From Chromobotia macracanthus (taxonomy: Eukaryota; Chordata; Actinopteri; Cypriniformes; Botiidae): 64,000 nt of DNA. The stretch spans positions 9,556,001 through 9,620,000 of the forward strand of contig JAZGTH010000001.1 in NCBI GenBank assembly GCA_036877525.1, read 5' to 3'. Position numbers and translations under genes: made by a program. Positions within the stretch are counted from its first letter, which is position 1; the number at the start of each line of letters is the position of its first letter. Below, piece by piece: positions 1 through 12,546 of the stretch. The notes under the pieces are model-generated. The model ran no database searches. It saw only the letters and a list, made by a program, of their open reading frames with translations, and was not told where the DNA came from.

Positions 1-60
1 ATTAAGGATCTAAGCATACTGGAAGATGAAATATAACAGGCAGTGATTGGGGGAGCTCAC

Positions 61-175
61 CTGACATACAGTGTCCTCTTCTGACTGGTCCGCAATGAGC
101 CAGAGCCGGAACTAATACTGCTGTTCATCATCTGCTCCCGAAGATCATGGATTTTTGCCTCGAATCGACTGTACT
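61..175 (-). CDS. dlg1: dlg1 exon: PDZ3 alpha3 helix, linker and start of SH3
   Basis: A 115-bp exon with acceptor ttctaacag and donor AG|GTGAGC. It completes a split Glu codon and reads EYSRFEAKIHDLREQMMNSS, then SISSGSGSLRTSQKRTLYV, then the first two bases of Arg. EYSRFEAK is the extra alpha3 helix that packs on PDZ3 in PSD-95 family proteins; KRTLYVR is the first strand of SH3. Human DLG1 has KRSLYVR at this place, so one Ser is Thr here. It is the last dlg1 exon inside the window; the next exon should begin with ALFDYDKT. Phase 1 in, phase 2 out. Confidence 0.95.
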
Positions 176-269
176 CTGTTAGAAACACACAAAACAACAT
201 CACATAGGATCTGCTGCTAAGAAGCGATAACCAATTCATGGATGGATTTATATTATTGATGGAGATGTG

Positions 270-945
270 GAGAAAAGAGAGAGAGACATGCTGTTGTTTG
301 AAAAATTGTATTTGAATCTTTGGATACTCCTTACAGAGACATTCAACAACAAGTGCCTTTTTAAAAAAGATTGAATATAAAAATGTATTTTATTTGGAAC
401 TTATACGTAATGTAATTTATTGAAAATTAACTGTAATTTATTTGTCCTTTACATTATTTTAAAATGCGCAATCTCTCATTGTAAGCAGACGGCCAGTGCT
501 TTGACAGTATATATGTACAGTTTTTGTCATGCTAATGAAGTGTACTAAAATTGTGTGTGAGAGAGAGAGATAAAGAAAGAGAGAGATGCTGTCGTGGGAA
601 TTTGTATTTGAATCCTCGGATACTCCTTACAGAGATTTACGGAGACATTCAAGTTCCTTTTCTTAAAGTAGTCTTTAAAATTTTTTTTTTTTTTTACGTT
701 TCATGAAATATGCTGTTGAGAATAATAGATGTGTTATTAAATATAAAATGTCTTATGTATTTATAAATGTATTTGGTACGAATACGTTATTTATTTTAAT
801 TGTTTGTTAGGAGCTATTGACCTTTTACTTGACATTGCGTATCTCTTTCTGTACGCAGGCGGCCAGTGCTTTCACAATATATATGTATAGTTTTTGTCAT
901 GCTAATAAAGCGTTCTAAAATTGTAGAGAGAGAGAGAAAGAGAGA
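270..945. repeat. two-copy tandem duplication
   Basis: Two diverged copies lie head to tail. Shared blocks include TTTGTATTTGAATC..GGATACTCCTTACAGAG (about 305-340 and 602-635) and GGCCAGTGCTTT.ACA.TATATATGTA.AGTTTTTGTCATGCTAAT (about 490-537 and 861-905). Each copy ends in a GA-rich tract, which may have driven the duplication. Copy length is about 300-370 bp because of an internal indel. Confidence 0.75.
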
Positions 946-954
946 GAGGGAGAG

Positions 955-1012
<58 letters not shown>
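925..1012. repeat. (GA)n microsatellite
   Basis: Nearly 90 bases of GA dinucleotide repeat with a few AAAG and GGG interruptions. It closes the second copy of the tandem duplication. The low-complexity ORFs read across it (RERERE or SLSLSL) are artefacts. Confidence 0.97.
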
Positions 1013-1014
<2 letters not shown>

Positions 1015-1669
1015 ACCTCTGATCGAGGTCTGTCAAGTATGGCACTTACAGATGGATGAACACACATTAAAGAGCAGGCAGATGTATAATCATATGCACA
1101 GCTGTGCAACCCATAAAGTGTCAAGTCTTATTTAATACGGTGGATCTAGTAAGTTCATCATCTATTCCCAAGACTCTGCGTGAAGAGAGTTTGTTCACGC
1201 TAGACAGACAGTGAAAATATTCATGAATTATTCAGTGGTTTAACCCACTTTATGCTTCTAGTCTTTCCCTCTGTTGACCTATGTGAATATATTCACTATA
1301 ATGAATATAATAGAGACATTCAAGCTATAGTGACGGTGTGATAACATTATAGTCTACACAAACATTACAGAAAAAAAAAACAGACAGTCCCTGAAATAAA
1401 CACTACAATCAGCAAATATTAAAACTTCATAAGATGATATTCAATAACACTAGGACAGACATAATAATAAGACATAAATAATCCATGTAAATAATATAAC
1501 CACTGCATCCAAAAAAACAAAATACCCATTTTAAACAAACCACATTTCCAAAGTGCCATCAAACAATACTTAAATCTGCCCCTGAAAACATCAAACACCA
1601 TCTCAAACAAATAAACACCACTCACTACAAATTAGTGTTAAAATAGGGAAAGTAAATCTGCATACTTAC

Positions 1670-2060
1670 ATACTCTTTCCTCAGAGCTGTGCAGAAGTCT
1701 AGAGAGAAGATGAGTGTTTGCAGAGTGGCTTTTCCTTCTCTGCATCTACTTCTCCAAGTGGGAGTTCAATTATGTTGTGGTGCTGAAGGACAGCTCCCAA
1801 ATCACACACAGCTGCTCTCCCCGCGTGCGAGCGTGTGTTTGAGTGCGTGTATGTGCGCCTAACTTGCTCCCAAGCAGAGCTCTGTCAGAGCACGTACAGC
1901 ACAGAAACACAACAGATGCTAATGGACTAAACAACGCTTGCTTGCTCACTTCTCTGTCTCTCTCTCGCTCCTCCCTGGTAAAGTCACAGACTAACTCATG
2001 CTGTCTTATGCAGCACAAAACAGTGCCTTGTATTAAGGAAAACAAAGGAAGTGAAGATGA
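1670..2060 (-). promoter_or_regulatory. possible internal promoter and non-coding first exon
   Basis: A block richer in GC than its surroundings, with scattered CpG, lies upstream (minus strand) of the SH3 exon and ends in a consensus donor, AGAGTAT|GTAAGTATG, at 1670. In DLG2, internal promoters that give SH3-GK isoforms are known, so a first exon here would make sense. An ATG-led frame (MQRRKSHSAN...) would meet TAG after joining to the exon at 175, so if real the exon would be 5' UTR with a start further down, for example in REQMMNSS. This is inference from the donor and composition only. Confidence 0.3.
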
Positions 2061-2978
2061 AGAAAATTAATGAACAGCTAAAGAACCAGAAAAGCACAGA
2101 AGTGCGAGATGATATTTGTGAGGACCTGGGGTGCAATAAAAATCATGGAGGTTCTGAGAACAGCTCTTCATGCATGTTCTACTGGGGTACAGTGCATTTT
2201 ACCCGACTATATGCACAGGTGGCTAAACATGACTGTAATCCACAGGATTTATTTAGGAATAGGATTTAGGCAGGTCAAAGAAGAAACAAAAAATAAACAT
2301 ACACAAATGTATGGATAGTGGAAAAAAACTGACTGAATAAGAATACTGTGCTGATATTTTAAGGGCAAGAATCCGTATTGTTTGATACAATTTTTTAATG
2401 ATTTTTTAAAAAAGGAGTTTAAGAGAAGTGTCTTTAAGAGGACAAAACATATTACTTCAGTTTTTTCCACTTAAATGCAATCCTAATCAGAACAAGCTAG
2501 CAAATATACATTTCGAACAAACTGGAAGAGTTAATGCACAACATCATACACATTAGACACATTAGACATAAATAATAGCAATATTATGGAATCATGACCC
2601 AGAAATCTTTATAGGGTCTCTGGTGATTCCCATCCCTAGTAAAACAGATTAAATGTCATGTAATCAATTAGTGTTCAAGCTAAGCACCTCCATTTGATTT
2701 ACTATGAATAAATAGAGGAGATACTCTACCTACATCTTTATTACGCAGAACTAATTAACAGGCTTATACAAAACCTCCTCCTGCAAGAAAACTCGGCAAA
2801 ATTGGAGCACTCTTCATTCACAAAATTCTGCCAATACCTTGTCCATTAAATGATGTTAATTAAATATTTTGGCAACCTATACCAGCGTGTATAATCTCAG
2901 CTCAGTTTAACCCATGTTATACCCTAAATGAATGCAGGACAGTCTCATGACCTTATGAAACATAAGTAAAACATTAAC

Positions 2979-3265
2979 TTAAAGGGATACTTCACTCTAA
3001 TTTTGTAACTAATTCCTTATGTCATTCCAAACCTACATAACTTTTTTCTTCTGTGGGACACAAAAGAAAATATTTTGGGAAATATTTCAATGGTTTTGTG
3101 TCCATACAAGTCAGTGGGTGCCACTGTTGTTTGGTTACCATTACACTTCAAAACATCTTTTGCGTTCCTCAGAAGCAAAAGAAAACACTCATACAGGTTT
3201 GGAATGACATGAGGGTGAGTAAATGATGGTAGAATTTTCAATTTTTGGGTAAACTATCCCTTTAA
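2979..3265. mobile_element. TTAA-flanked MITE
   Basis: A 287-bp non-autonomous DNA element with inverted ends TTAAAGGGATA and TATCCCTTTAA, both carrying TTAA. Inside are the phrases common to this abundant fish repeat, such as TGACATGAGGGTGAGTAAAT and CATTCCAAACCT. Fragments of the same family are seen at about 14575-14640 and 44436-44470. The TTAA ends suggest piggyBac-type mobilisation, but the superfamily was not verified. Confidence 0.85.
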
Positions 3266-6200
3266 TATCTTGCTGTTATGCTTATTTGTATACAACAATC
3301 CCATCCTCCCCTGACAGATAAATATGGAGCTATAATAGATGTGGGCAAGTCTCGGGTGATAAACAGAAGAAACAAACTATAATTAGATTGCAGAAACAAA
3401 AAGTCATTCATAACGAACATTTGTTTGAAGATTAGAGACTGCTTGCTGCTAAAAGTAGATTATGCTGACAAAACACGAGCTCCCCTAAAGATTACATTGG
3501 TTTCTGAATGCAGACCAGTTTAATGAGAGTAATGATGCATGTGCTGCGTTGAAACAGTGAAAAGCTTTCACATTATCAAGAATTCACACCATTACTGTCA
3601 TCAATTCCATGTCAAACAACAAAACAATTAAGGGTCTTTTGGAAAGCTCGGAAAGAAAGGACACAAAGAAAGGATATTAAATGTTTTGAGTCACATTTTA
3701 CAAGAATGAAATTCGAATGAATAACTAGTAGGAGCTTTTTATATTTAGAAAAGACATTATGGCACAACTCTAAATCAATGAACAGCAATATATTGCATAT
3801 CACGGCTGGGGTAAAACTGCTAGGGTCAGATTACAATAACATTTAACACATTCAATTTACTCTGTTCAATAGGCTCTGAAAATGGAGAAGGGGGAAGGTT
3901 GGTAGCAAATAACATTACACTTGAGCTGCCTGGACAGAGGAAACTAATCCTTTATAGCAGTACTTAAATTACAGAGCTTGGGGGCTACTTTCAGAAAATG
4001 CAGGATGACCAGGGACCAGAGTAATGATGTTTCTGATTTCCATTTGGTTTTAAAATACGACCTAACCAACAATTACAGCCTGGCAGAAACCAAACAAAAC
4101 TTTCCTACAATAGTGCTTTGCAGACAGAAGAAAAAAATGTGTGCGTCTTCAACTCAGACTCTGACAGCCATGTTCTTATGAAATACATGAATTTCAACGA
4201 AGAACGAAAGGGGATTTAGCCTTGGTTAATCTGCCTCAGTTCATCGTCATAGTCAGTGTTCAGTGCTAATGTACGTGGCTAAAGCACTCTCAGTTCATAC
4301 ATAATATTGACTAATACTTTAGTCATCTCCTTAAGGCATTAAAGAAAGATTAACTCATTCTGACATGAGCACTCTTAAACTTCAGCACTGTCGCTGAATA
4401 TACATGCAGTCTAAGCATTACTTAATAACACATTCTTACATATATTTACAGAGTGCCTATTATGTGTTTTTATGTTTTTACCTTTCCTTTAGTGTGTAGT
4501 GCATACAATAATGTCCGCAAATTAATGTGTCATGCAAATAGCACACCACACAAGACTTAGCTTGCAATTTAAACAGATTTTGAGGACATGTTGCTGATCA
4601 TGTTGCTGATCTAACTTCGCAATACGCTAATAACTACATTTAATTAGGTCTTAATTAGGTGTTTTTGCCTTATCATTACATTCAGGCTGTTGCAAGGCAT
4701 TCTGGGATTGTGTTCATTTTGAAGACTGTGCAATGCTGCCTTAGAATTTAGCAAAAGCAAGATATCATAGGAGTTAGCACAAATAAGCTTGTCTAAAACA
4801 GATGTCACATCAGGAACATGCCTATGATGCCTTAAAATATTACCTCAGTAGGTTTTAGAACACAGGTATATTCTTAATTGATCGCACGCTGCCAATAATA
4901 GAACAAAGTGTTTGTTACAGAGCTAACTGAAATGTGTAATTTTCTCTTTAATGCTCTAAATAACTGGAGGACATGTTACAAAAGCGGGACTTGTGCATAG
5001 CTCAGCTGTGTGATAGACATAGAGGTCTTTTAGCCCCAGCACTGATCCTCAGTGCTGTTTAATCCCTGTGATCAAAGCTGCCTGGCCCTGAGGGGTTTCA
5101 TTTCCAATCCACACACCATCATCAGTATATATTTAATGGCATAATGTTAATGTTCCTTATGCTGCAAGATGGAGGCCCTCAGTAAAGTTATTACACAATA
5201 GCATCTGTTCTTTAGTTAAATAGCTAAACATCCCCTGGTTGTTTTATTTAGTGAAAAACTCCACACAGCACTCAGGTGAAAAAAGCCTAGTTTAATTACT
5301 AAGTAATAGGGGTGCAACAATATTCAAAACCGAACTAAAAAACAATACAATACACCACCCACTGTATGTACCATGGTACTTTCATGGTGTAACAAATGCC
5401 GCCTGCCCCCTGCTGCCCTGACTCAACCCTGGAAATTTCTGAGGCTGAACTCACCTTATGAACTTTACCTTATGTCACAAAACATCCCTGACATTTGATT
5501 AAATAGTAATTAGTACACTTTAACAACTAACAAGAGCTGTAATTTTTCAAAATATTATACACTAGAAATTCCTGTGAACAATTATTAACTTGGAAATTAA
5601 ACACAGATCAACATCAATTAAATACTCTTTCAGTCTGTAATTTTACTGTAATCTCAGTCTGTAATCTCTCTCTGTGTGTGCAGGGAGCTGCATATAAAGG
5701 ACGTTTTTGCTTCTGAACACAGATCACTATGTAAAGCTGATAGTTTTAAAGTTTTCTGCATTTTAAGTGAGTTGAGACAAAACGATCAGACGCTTTTAAT
5801 CAATAAAGTGTTCATATATTGTGTGCTTGGTTCAACTGCTTGGTCAGAACCAAGGTCATCAGCGTTCCACTGTGAGTACGAGTGCTAGTCATTTACACCT
5901 GTTATGTACAGCCCTATATTGTAGCAGCAGTCTGCCTGTTGTTGGGTTTGCTGATCAAAAACATCTAATCTGTGCAATATTTTAAACCCTCAAACTGTGG
6001 AATAAAAAGCATCCTACGAAAACAATTTGGCAACCCTGGGTATGACAGACCCTTGTTGATGGGTCCTCCCTCAGCAGTCCTTCAACAAACATTGGTCATG
6101 AGTGCTGCATCTGTGAATAATAATCTCTCTGATGTTTCATTATTCATGTTTATGCATGTTTTCACAAACTGATTATCAAGAGAGCCCATTTTACCCACAG

Positions 6201-8591
6201 TGAGCTGCCTAAACCCAGGCTCGCACCTGCGGCCGACTAGGCACAATCTCACAGAGAATTGCCAGCTTCCCAAATAAATACTGAGCAGAAAAGGTGGTTT
6301 TCAGGTGTCTAAGCTGGAAAAAGACGTCAGTCAAACTTAATGCAATTTATATGCAATATTTTCATGTAAAGAGCTGCAGATCTTATTTTTTTAGGTTTGA
6401 GTCGACAATGCAAGATACAATTGAATAAAGTCATTCTAGGCTTTAACAACCACAAAAATGTCATAATGCAGATTCTTGTTTGTCAGTGTACAGTATTAGA
6501 ACAGCAAAAGTGGAAAAACAACATCAACATTGCATCAACATTACAGTACCTACTTGAAACTCTACACATCTATATTTGAACTGAATGCACCACTGAACCT
6601 CACAGCCTTGCAATTCGACACGTGCACTGTCACACAAGATGATCATGAGAAGGTGTGTGGTTTCAAGTTAAAGTGAAAGATACCATGTGATGAGGAGGTG
6701 ACAAAGCCAAAGGTTTGACTCAGCCAAAGAAAAGAGAGACTTAAACAAACGTTTAAGTGAATGTTAAAAAACCTGGCAAGCAATGCCTCAAACACTTGTA
6801 TATTGTAAATTTACCTTATTGTACTCCTCAATTACCACATTGAAAGGTCATTACTGTAATCTGAAAAATATAATGAATATTATTGGAATTATTGAAAGTA
6901 CTGTGTTTTACATATCTAGTAATCTTTATGATCATGTTATCATTACCCTAAGCACTAATTGTGCTAATTGTAAATACTGTAATTTATACTAACTTTCAAC
7001 TGTAAGTATATCACCTCTGATATCACCTCATAAAAACTTTGTCTGGTAGCACAGAAACCTGCATTTTCTGTAAAGCTGCTTTAAAACTATATGCATTGTG
7101 AAAAGCACTATACAAATAAATATGGATCAAACTGAATATATAAATCATACACAAGGTCGAAAAATAGGCTCCATGTTCTTTAAAAAGGCTTATGATTTGT
7201 TTATCATGACTTTTTGAAATGAAATGTGGGTGATACGACAATCAACGTGAAAAGCTATTTCGTAAAAAAACAAAAAGAGAAACAAGGCAGGTTGAAAACA
7301 TGTTGATGCCCACCAATAAAGCTTCACCCTCCTAGTAATCAGTAAGCACGAGTTCTGTACAGTCCAAAATGCATGCAAAAATAACAACACAGGGTCATTG
7401 AGAAGCAGAAGTGCACTCTCTCCACAAACTGGGATTGGTGGTTCTGCTATTAAAAACCAAGCTGAAGGGCAGAGCTGCTCTGTGCTGGCCGTGAACGGAT
7501 GAGCGTGACAGGAAGAGGAAGCGAGACTCAGAAGCCATGCTAGGACAACAGCTTTCACCAAACTGAGTGCAAGCTCCACATACAGGCATACTCTTGCCAG
7601 GAGTGTGAAAGTAGCTTGGACACACGTGGACCGGTACGGAGGCTTAATTTAGACTGCCTTCACTCCAGCCAAAGCTCCAGGAGTGTTGTCTCCGCCACAT
7701 TTGGTATTCTAATAAACACCGCAGCCAGGCTTGCTGAGCTAAAGGAAAGGATGACCAGGCTGGACACCACCCCCGGGGTGAAGAGGCCAGGCTGCTCTGA
7801 GTCATGACCCCAACTCCACACAGTCAGCTACTGTAGGCACGTTATGACTTACATGTGCATATTGTCATTTTAAAGTCAAAGTTGACCATATATATACTTT
7901 CCAATGGACCTCACTGCTATTTCTGTGCATGACTTATTGACTCTCATGTTGACTGCCACAGATGCATCATAATTTACTCCTGGTCCAGCTTTTTAAATAG
8001 AATTACTAGTGCAGTTCCTTAATGCATACTCCAGTTCAGAAACCACTTTCAGACCAACCAAACAAACCAAGTTCTGATGTGAAGCCGACTCTAGTGTGAA
8101 AACATTTTAAATGAATTACAAGACAGACAGGATACCAAGATCACTTTCTACCTACCACCACACACAAATGACAGGTTTACTATCACACCCAAAGCACTTT
8201 TGCCATAGACCCTGTTCATTATCACAGCCTGTCATGCATGAAATAGCTTCTGCTGTGCCCAGTTATGAACAAATAAACATTCACAGCATTCAGGCTAAAC
8301 TGCATATTATCAAGTGCTTCAGCTAATGCAATTGAGAGTTTGTTTCTTAAAAAAGCTCCTCTCCACTAAGAGCTGTGGACAGATCTAAGGAAACACCAAT
8401 CTGATGACTAATATATATGATAGGAAGCCTCCTAACAGACAAAAGGAGCAAATAATTGGTACAAAGATAAGCTAATAATTGAGGTTTAGGCCTAAAGCAT
8501 GTCTACATTTAGAGGTACTCATAGTATCCAGCTTCTTGACAGCATAATAAAAAGCAACATAATGTACTGTACATACAGCAGTTAATAAACA

Positions 8592-8630
8592 TTGTAAATG
8601 TTAATGTTAAATAAACATTAACATTTACAA
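8592..8630. repeat. perfect palindrome, 17-bp arms
   Basis: TTGTAAATGTTAATGTT and its exact reverse complement are separated by AAATA. It could form a stable hairpin or cruciform; it may be the core of a short foldback transposon, but no flanking duplication was identified. Confidence 0.9.
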
Positions 8631-9330
8631 ATAATAACCTACACTGCAATAATTTGCTTAATCAGTATTGTTGTCTAAGTATCCTTAGATACATTTACTT
8701 AAAGTAAAATAAATTTATTGAAGCATTTTGAAGTTTTGATATTTTTACTCAATAAAACAAGATAAAAACACAAAGAGAAAAATATGTTTTGCAGCGTAGG
8801 CCATTATTTGTCCTACATAACCTATATTTGTGGAATATTATGCTACATTTTAATGACCTGATAAAATAAAAATTAGTTTTTTTGTGGCATTTAGCCTCTG
8901 TGTGTTAGCTTTGAGGTCATCTACAGTAAAGTATATGCTACTGTACTCCTAAAGTTTTTACTTTCAGAACATTACATATTTAAACGTATTTATACGCATT
9001 ATATGTATTACTACGTATTAATATGTATTTAAAAAGTACAGTCTTTCTCTTCTGTGAAGAGGGCCAAAAAATATTGATAACCTATCCTGGACTGCACAAT
9101 TTATTTTCAATCAAATGTTCTCTAGAATAAGAATATCTCTTCACCTGATACCTACTGCAAGCAACTTGTAAGTAGCAAATTGTGGTTCACATGATGGCAC
9201 AAAATATAACACCACAAGAAAGAAAACTGTGCTTATCAAGCACAACAAACTTAGGGTCCTTAAAACCTTCTGATTAGTTTTTTGGGTCTTTTATGTAAGT
9301 CTTTTGTGGGGAAAAAATCGGTCCGCTCAC

Positions 9331-9433
9331 CCTCAGGCCTGTACTGAGCCACGATGGTGACAGTCTGTCCAGCATTCTTGAGCGCTGCAGCTGCCTGTTC
9401 ATGAGTCGCACTGCGGAGGTCCACCCCATTCAC
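9331..9433 (-). CDS. dlg1: dlg1 exon: PDZ3, second half
   Basis: A 103-bp exon with acceptor tgttgcag and donor GAGG|GTGAGC. It reads VNGVDLRSATHEQAAAALKN, AGQTVTIVAQYRPE and one base of the next Glu. THEQAAAAL is helix alphaB; its His is the residue that makes DLG PDZ domains class I, binding S/T-x-V-COOH tails such as those of receptors and potassium channels. Phase 0 in, phase 1 out, matching both neighbours. The intron before it is only 107 bp. Confidence 0.97.
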
Positions 9434-9540
9434 CTGCAACACACACACAATATTAACAACATGTATCAACAACAAACAATTCATAATGAATGGAATGCTG
9501 AAGCTATATAGTACATTGTTTGACTATGTGATGTGCTTAC

Positions 9541-9697
9541 AGAGACAATGCGGTCTCCTTTCCTCAATTCTCCACACAGATCTGCAGGCCCTCCAGCCAG
9601 GATGAAGGAGATAAAGATTCCCTCTCCATCTTCTCCTCCTACAATGTTGAAGCCCAAACCTGTGGACCCCCGATGCAAAACGATCTTCCTAGGCTCC
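9541..9697 (-). CDS. dlg1: dlg1 exon: PDZ3, first half
   Basis: A 157-bp exon with acceptor gatttttag and donor TCT|GTAAGC. It reads EPRKIVLHRGSTGLGFNIVG, then GEDGEGIFISFILAGGPADL, then CGELRKGDRIVS. GLGF is the carboxylate-binding loop. HRGSTG and FISFILAGG are DLG1/DLG4-type. Oddity: the usual ADLSGEL is ADLCGEL here, a Ser-to-Cys change by a surface loop. Sixty bases of this exon recur almost unchanged at 13306-13365. Phase 1 in, phase 0 out. Confidence 0.97.
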
Positions 9698-9829
9698 CTA
9701 AAAATCAAAGATTAATTTATTAGTTCATCATTAGGAAAGCATGCTGACAATATATTAAAATATTACATATAACAAAATTAAACAGAGGAACCCTCACCCC
9801 CTTACACATATTAATTATTTGCCAAACTT

Positions 9830-9848
9830 AGGGTTAGGGTTAGGGTTA
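9830..9848. repeat. interstitial telomere-like repeat
   Basis: About three tandem TTAGGG units. Short tracts of this kind occur inside vertebrate chromosomes and need not mark an old chromosome end. Confidence 0.8.
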
Positions 9849-10696
9849 TTTATTACGAAGACCTATTTTCTTGACTACATCTCCCTCTAGTGAACAAAAT
9901 ATGAAGTACACAACAGGGTAACAACATGTCTTAGATGCATTATTTTAGAAAGCATTTATTCACAGCTTAGAAAGCATTTATTGTCTTTTCTTCTTTTTTA
10001 AGTTTAAATTGTATTGAAGATCATGTGTGAATTTTTTGAATGACTTGGGTCAATTGCCACATTTTTTACATTGTCATTTATAATTCAGTTCTCATATTTA
10101 AATCTGAGTATTTGCAGCATGTTTATCTTCATAGTTTTCTTCTTGTTTATTCTTTTAGGAATAATATGTTTTTAAAGCAAAAGTCTAAAAAAAACAGTTG
10201 AAACCAATTTTCTTGAAATATATTAAATTGGTAATAAGTAAAAAAAAATCTTTTTGGTATAAACACATTTTAAATATTTAATTTCTGATCCTCGCTAGTA
10301 ACTCAATACATATAATCCATCTTCTATAGAACACAAGCAACTTTTTATTGCACAACTTAATGTAATGACACATGGAATAATTATTGCATTACACCAGCAA
10401 AGTTAATCTTTTAAGAACAAAATCATACTGTATCATCTTCAGGCTTTTTGTTCACAGACAAATAAAGATGGCTCACACTTCTCTTTTGTGACACCAGTGG
10501 TAGAGTAATTACACACTTCACCTTTAAATATCCATTTGGCAGAAGCAGAACAAAACACTGAGAGTGTATCTAGGTGATATGTACAGCAGATGGCAGCACA
10601 GCTAAAAGTAACTGCCTCAGCTGCATTTGAGTGTTTTCAAAATAAAACTCTATTAAACTCACCGCTGTTAAAGATGCATTATTAAACCCTTTAAAG

Positions 10697-10881
10697 CAGG
10701 GGGTGTCCAGTCCTGCTCATGGAGGGCCATTGTTCTACTGAGTTTAGCTAAAACACCAATTAAACACACTGAACTAGCTAGTTACGGTCTTACTAAAGCA
10801 CACTAGAAACTTCCAGGCAGGTGTGTTGAGGCCAGCTGTAGCTAAACTCTGCACATGGCCTTCAAGGACCAAGTCTAGACA
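10697..10881. mobile_element. hAT-type MITE
   Basis: A common fish repeat: GGGGTGTCCAGTCCTG at one end and a diverged inverted counterpart at the other, with GAGTTTAGCT and AGCTAAACTCTGCA as inner inverted blocks, and CAGGTGTGTTGAG inside. A relative lies at 16602-16772 and a fragment at about 63215-63335. No transposase. Confidence 0.7.
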
Positions 10882-12419
10882 CAAAACAAATTTTATTTTT
10901 GAGAAAACACAACAAATGTTCAGTAGAGTTTCTTGGTGATGTAAGTGCATTTACAAAAATATTTGTTATAAAACCGTTTCCTATAAATGTTCTGTAGAAT
11001 TACGTCTTAATTCAAAGCTTATCAGATTTGCCAGAGTTGACTTCACCGATTGGACAGTCATCATCATGCAAGCCTGACGTAAGAGGCTGTTTGTTTTTAC
11101 TGTCAACATGACGTATTTGGCGATTCTTACGATAGCAAATAAATCCCCTGATTAAAGAGGATTAATATGGTAAGGCACACCAGTCAGTATGTGTTTGTAC
11201 CCGTGGAACATCCAGGTCTACCTCAGACCAGCAGCACTGTCCAAACAGGCTCTCTTAACACCACTCACTACTGACTGACAGTTCTTACAAAATCACTAGA
11301 CAAATTAGGTGAATAAAAATAACAAAACCAAAGAATGGGTCTTACACAGCTCTCCCGAAAAAATAATCCCCAGCAAATACTTCCTAAAGCCACTTCCTAA
11401 AACCACTTATGCGACTTAAGATGCAGCTATTAACATTAATATCACATTTTATTGTGATAAAGCATTCTTTATACAGACAATACAGACGATAAATGTCTGT
11501 ACAAAGGATAGTATCTGTAAAAAAGGACAAAGTTAGTGGCAGTTCACATGTCAGACATGGATACATAACATACTGATGTTAAAACAGGGAAAAACACATT
11601 ACTCACTAGGGATTATGGGGATTTTTGTAGTATATTCCAATCTCTTTGTATTAGACAGATATTGTAATTGGGACATAGTCTTGTATACAGTACCTAGATT
11701 TTTCACAATATGCATATTGCCTGTGTAGTGAATGGACTTCAGATGGTCATAACAAGAACAAATACTGTACTTCAGTTTCATATATAGGGAATGATATAGG
11801 GAACAACACTAACTACAAGGAACATTTATGACTGATGTGGGTAATGTGGGCTTGAGTGTAATAACGCTGTGTGTAGTGGGTCACATGCAGAGATAAAGTA
11901 TACACTAAGAATGGCATTAACCTTGGGTATCTTATCTCTTAGGTAGAAAGGTATCGTACTCTTTGAACCTTATAGGTGTTAAGTATCTACACCAAAATCA
12001 TACAGCTGTCCTCATGCTGGGCTACATGTAATGAAACTTGAATGGCCTTATCTGCCAACTTTAGGAGGGTGACAACTTAGGGAGGAAACGACTGTCAGAA
12101 AACGTAAAGCCATTTTCACAGAAGTAGAGTAAAACAAAAGCAAGTGAAAATAAGCAGTAAGTGATAAGAGTGGTGTATTGTGTATGTATATATCATATCA
12201 TACATATCAGAAGCTGCTCTATTAGGTTCTTTTTCATGGAGTAAATAAATAAATATACACACACTACAGTAGCATTTTTATTGTTATGACCAGTACCAAC
12301 TTCCCTTTTGAAATCAAGAATTATTTTGTATTGTAAGTGCAAGGACTAAAACCAATCATAACACATCATGGATGTCATCACTTTAAAGACAAAGAAATTG
12401 ATAGGCAGTAGCTGCTTAC

Positions 12420-12546
12420 CTTGTGATATCATCATCTCCCAGCATGCCTTTTGAGACAGGAGAGTATCGTGATGGGGTGCCGGGGGTTAATGGCTGACTC
12501 AGATAGCTTTGGGAGCTGATATGGTTCTCCATGTGCTGGGAATAGG
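12420..12546 (-). CDS. dlg1: dlg1 exon: linker between PDZ2 and PDZ3
   Basis: A 127-bp exon with acceptor tgttctag and donor ACAAG|GTAAGC. It completes a Ser codon, then reads YSQHMENHISSQSYLSQPLT, PGTPSRYSPVSKGMLGDDDI, T and AG. SRYSPVSK..LGDD.ITREPRK matches the DLG1 linker; DLG2 has a longer and different one (SPGRYSPIPKHMLVDDD). The segment is Ser/Pro-rich and expected to be flexible. Phase 1 in, phase 2 out. Confidence 0.95.

Larger units (their letters stand above)
176..9330 (-). other. dlg1 intron between PDZ3 and SH3 exons
   Basis: A 9.2-kb intron with no coding exon that I can support. It holds a two-copy tandem duplication with GA microsatellite (about 270-1012), a GC-richer block at 1670-2060 ending in a strong minus-strand splice donor, a complete TTAA-type MITE (2979-3265) and a perfect 17-bp-arm palindrome at 8592-8630. 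The rest is AT-rich sequence without recognisable features. Confidence 0.8.
9698..12419 (-). other. dlg1 intron before PDZ3
   Basis: A 2.7-kb intron. It contains a short vertebrate-telomere-like run (9830-9848) and a hAT-type MITE (10697-10881). The ORFs read at 11384-11781 are AT-rich with no splice-site context, and I see no coding exon. Confidence 0.8.

Noticed and set aside
866..1135. ORFs across the GA microsatellite
   Set aside because: RERE and SLSL repeats are translations of a dinucleotide repeat.
3017..3241. two opposed short ORFs
   Set aside because: They lie inside the TTAA-type MITE, which has no coding capacity.
9830..9848. chromosome-end or fusion scar
   Set aside because: Only about three TTAGGG units, too short to infer a fusion.
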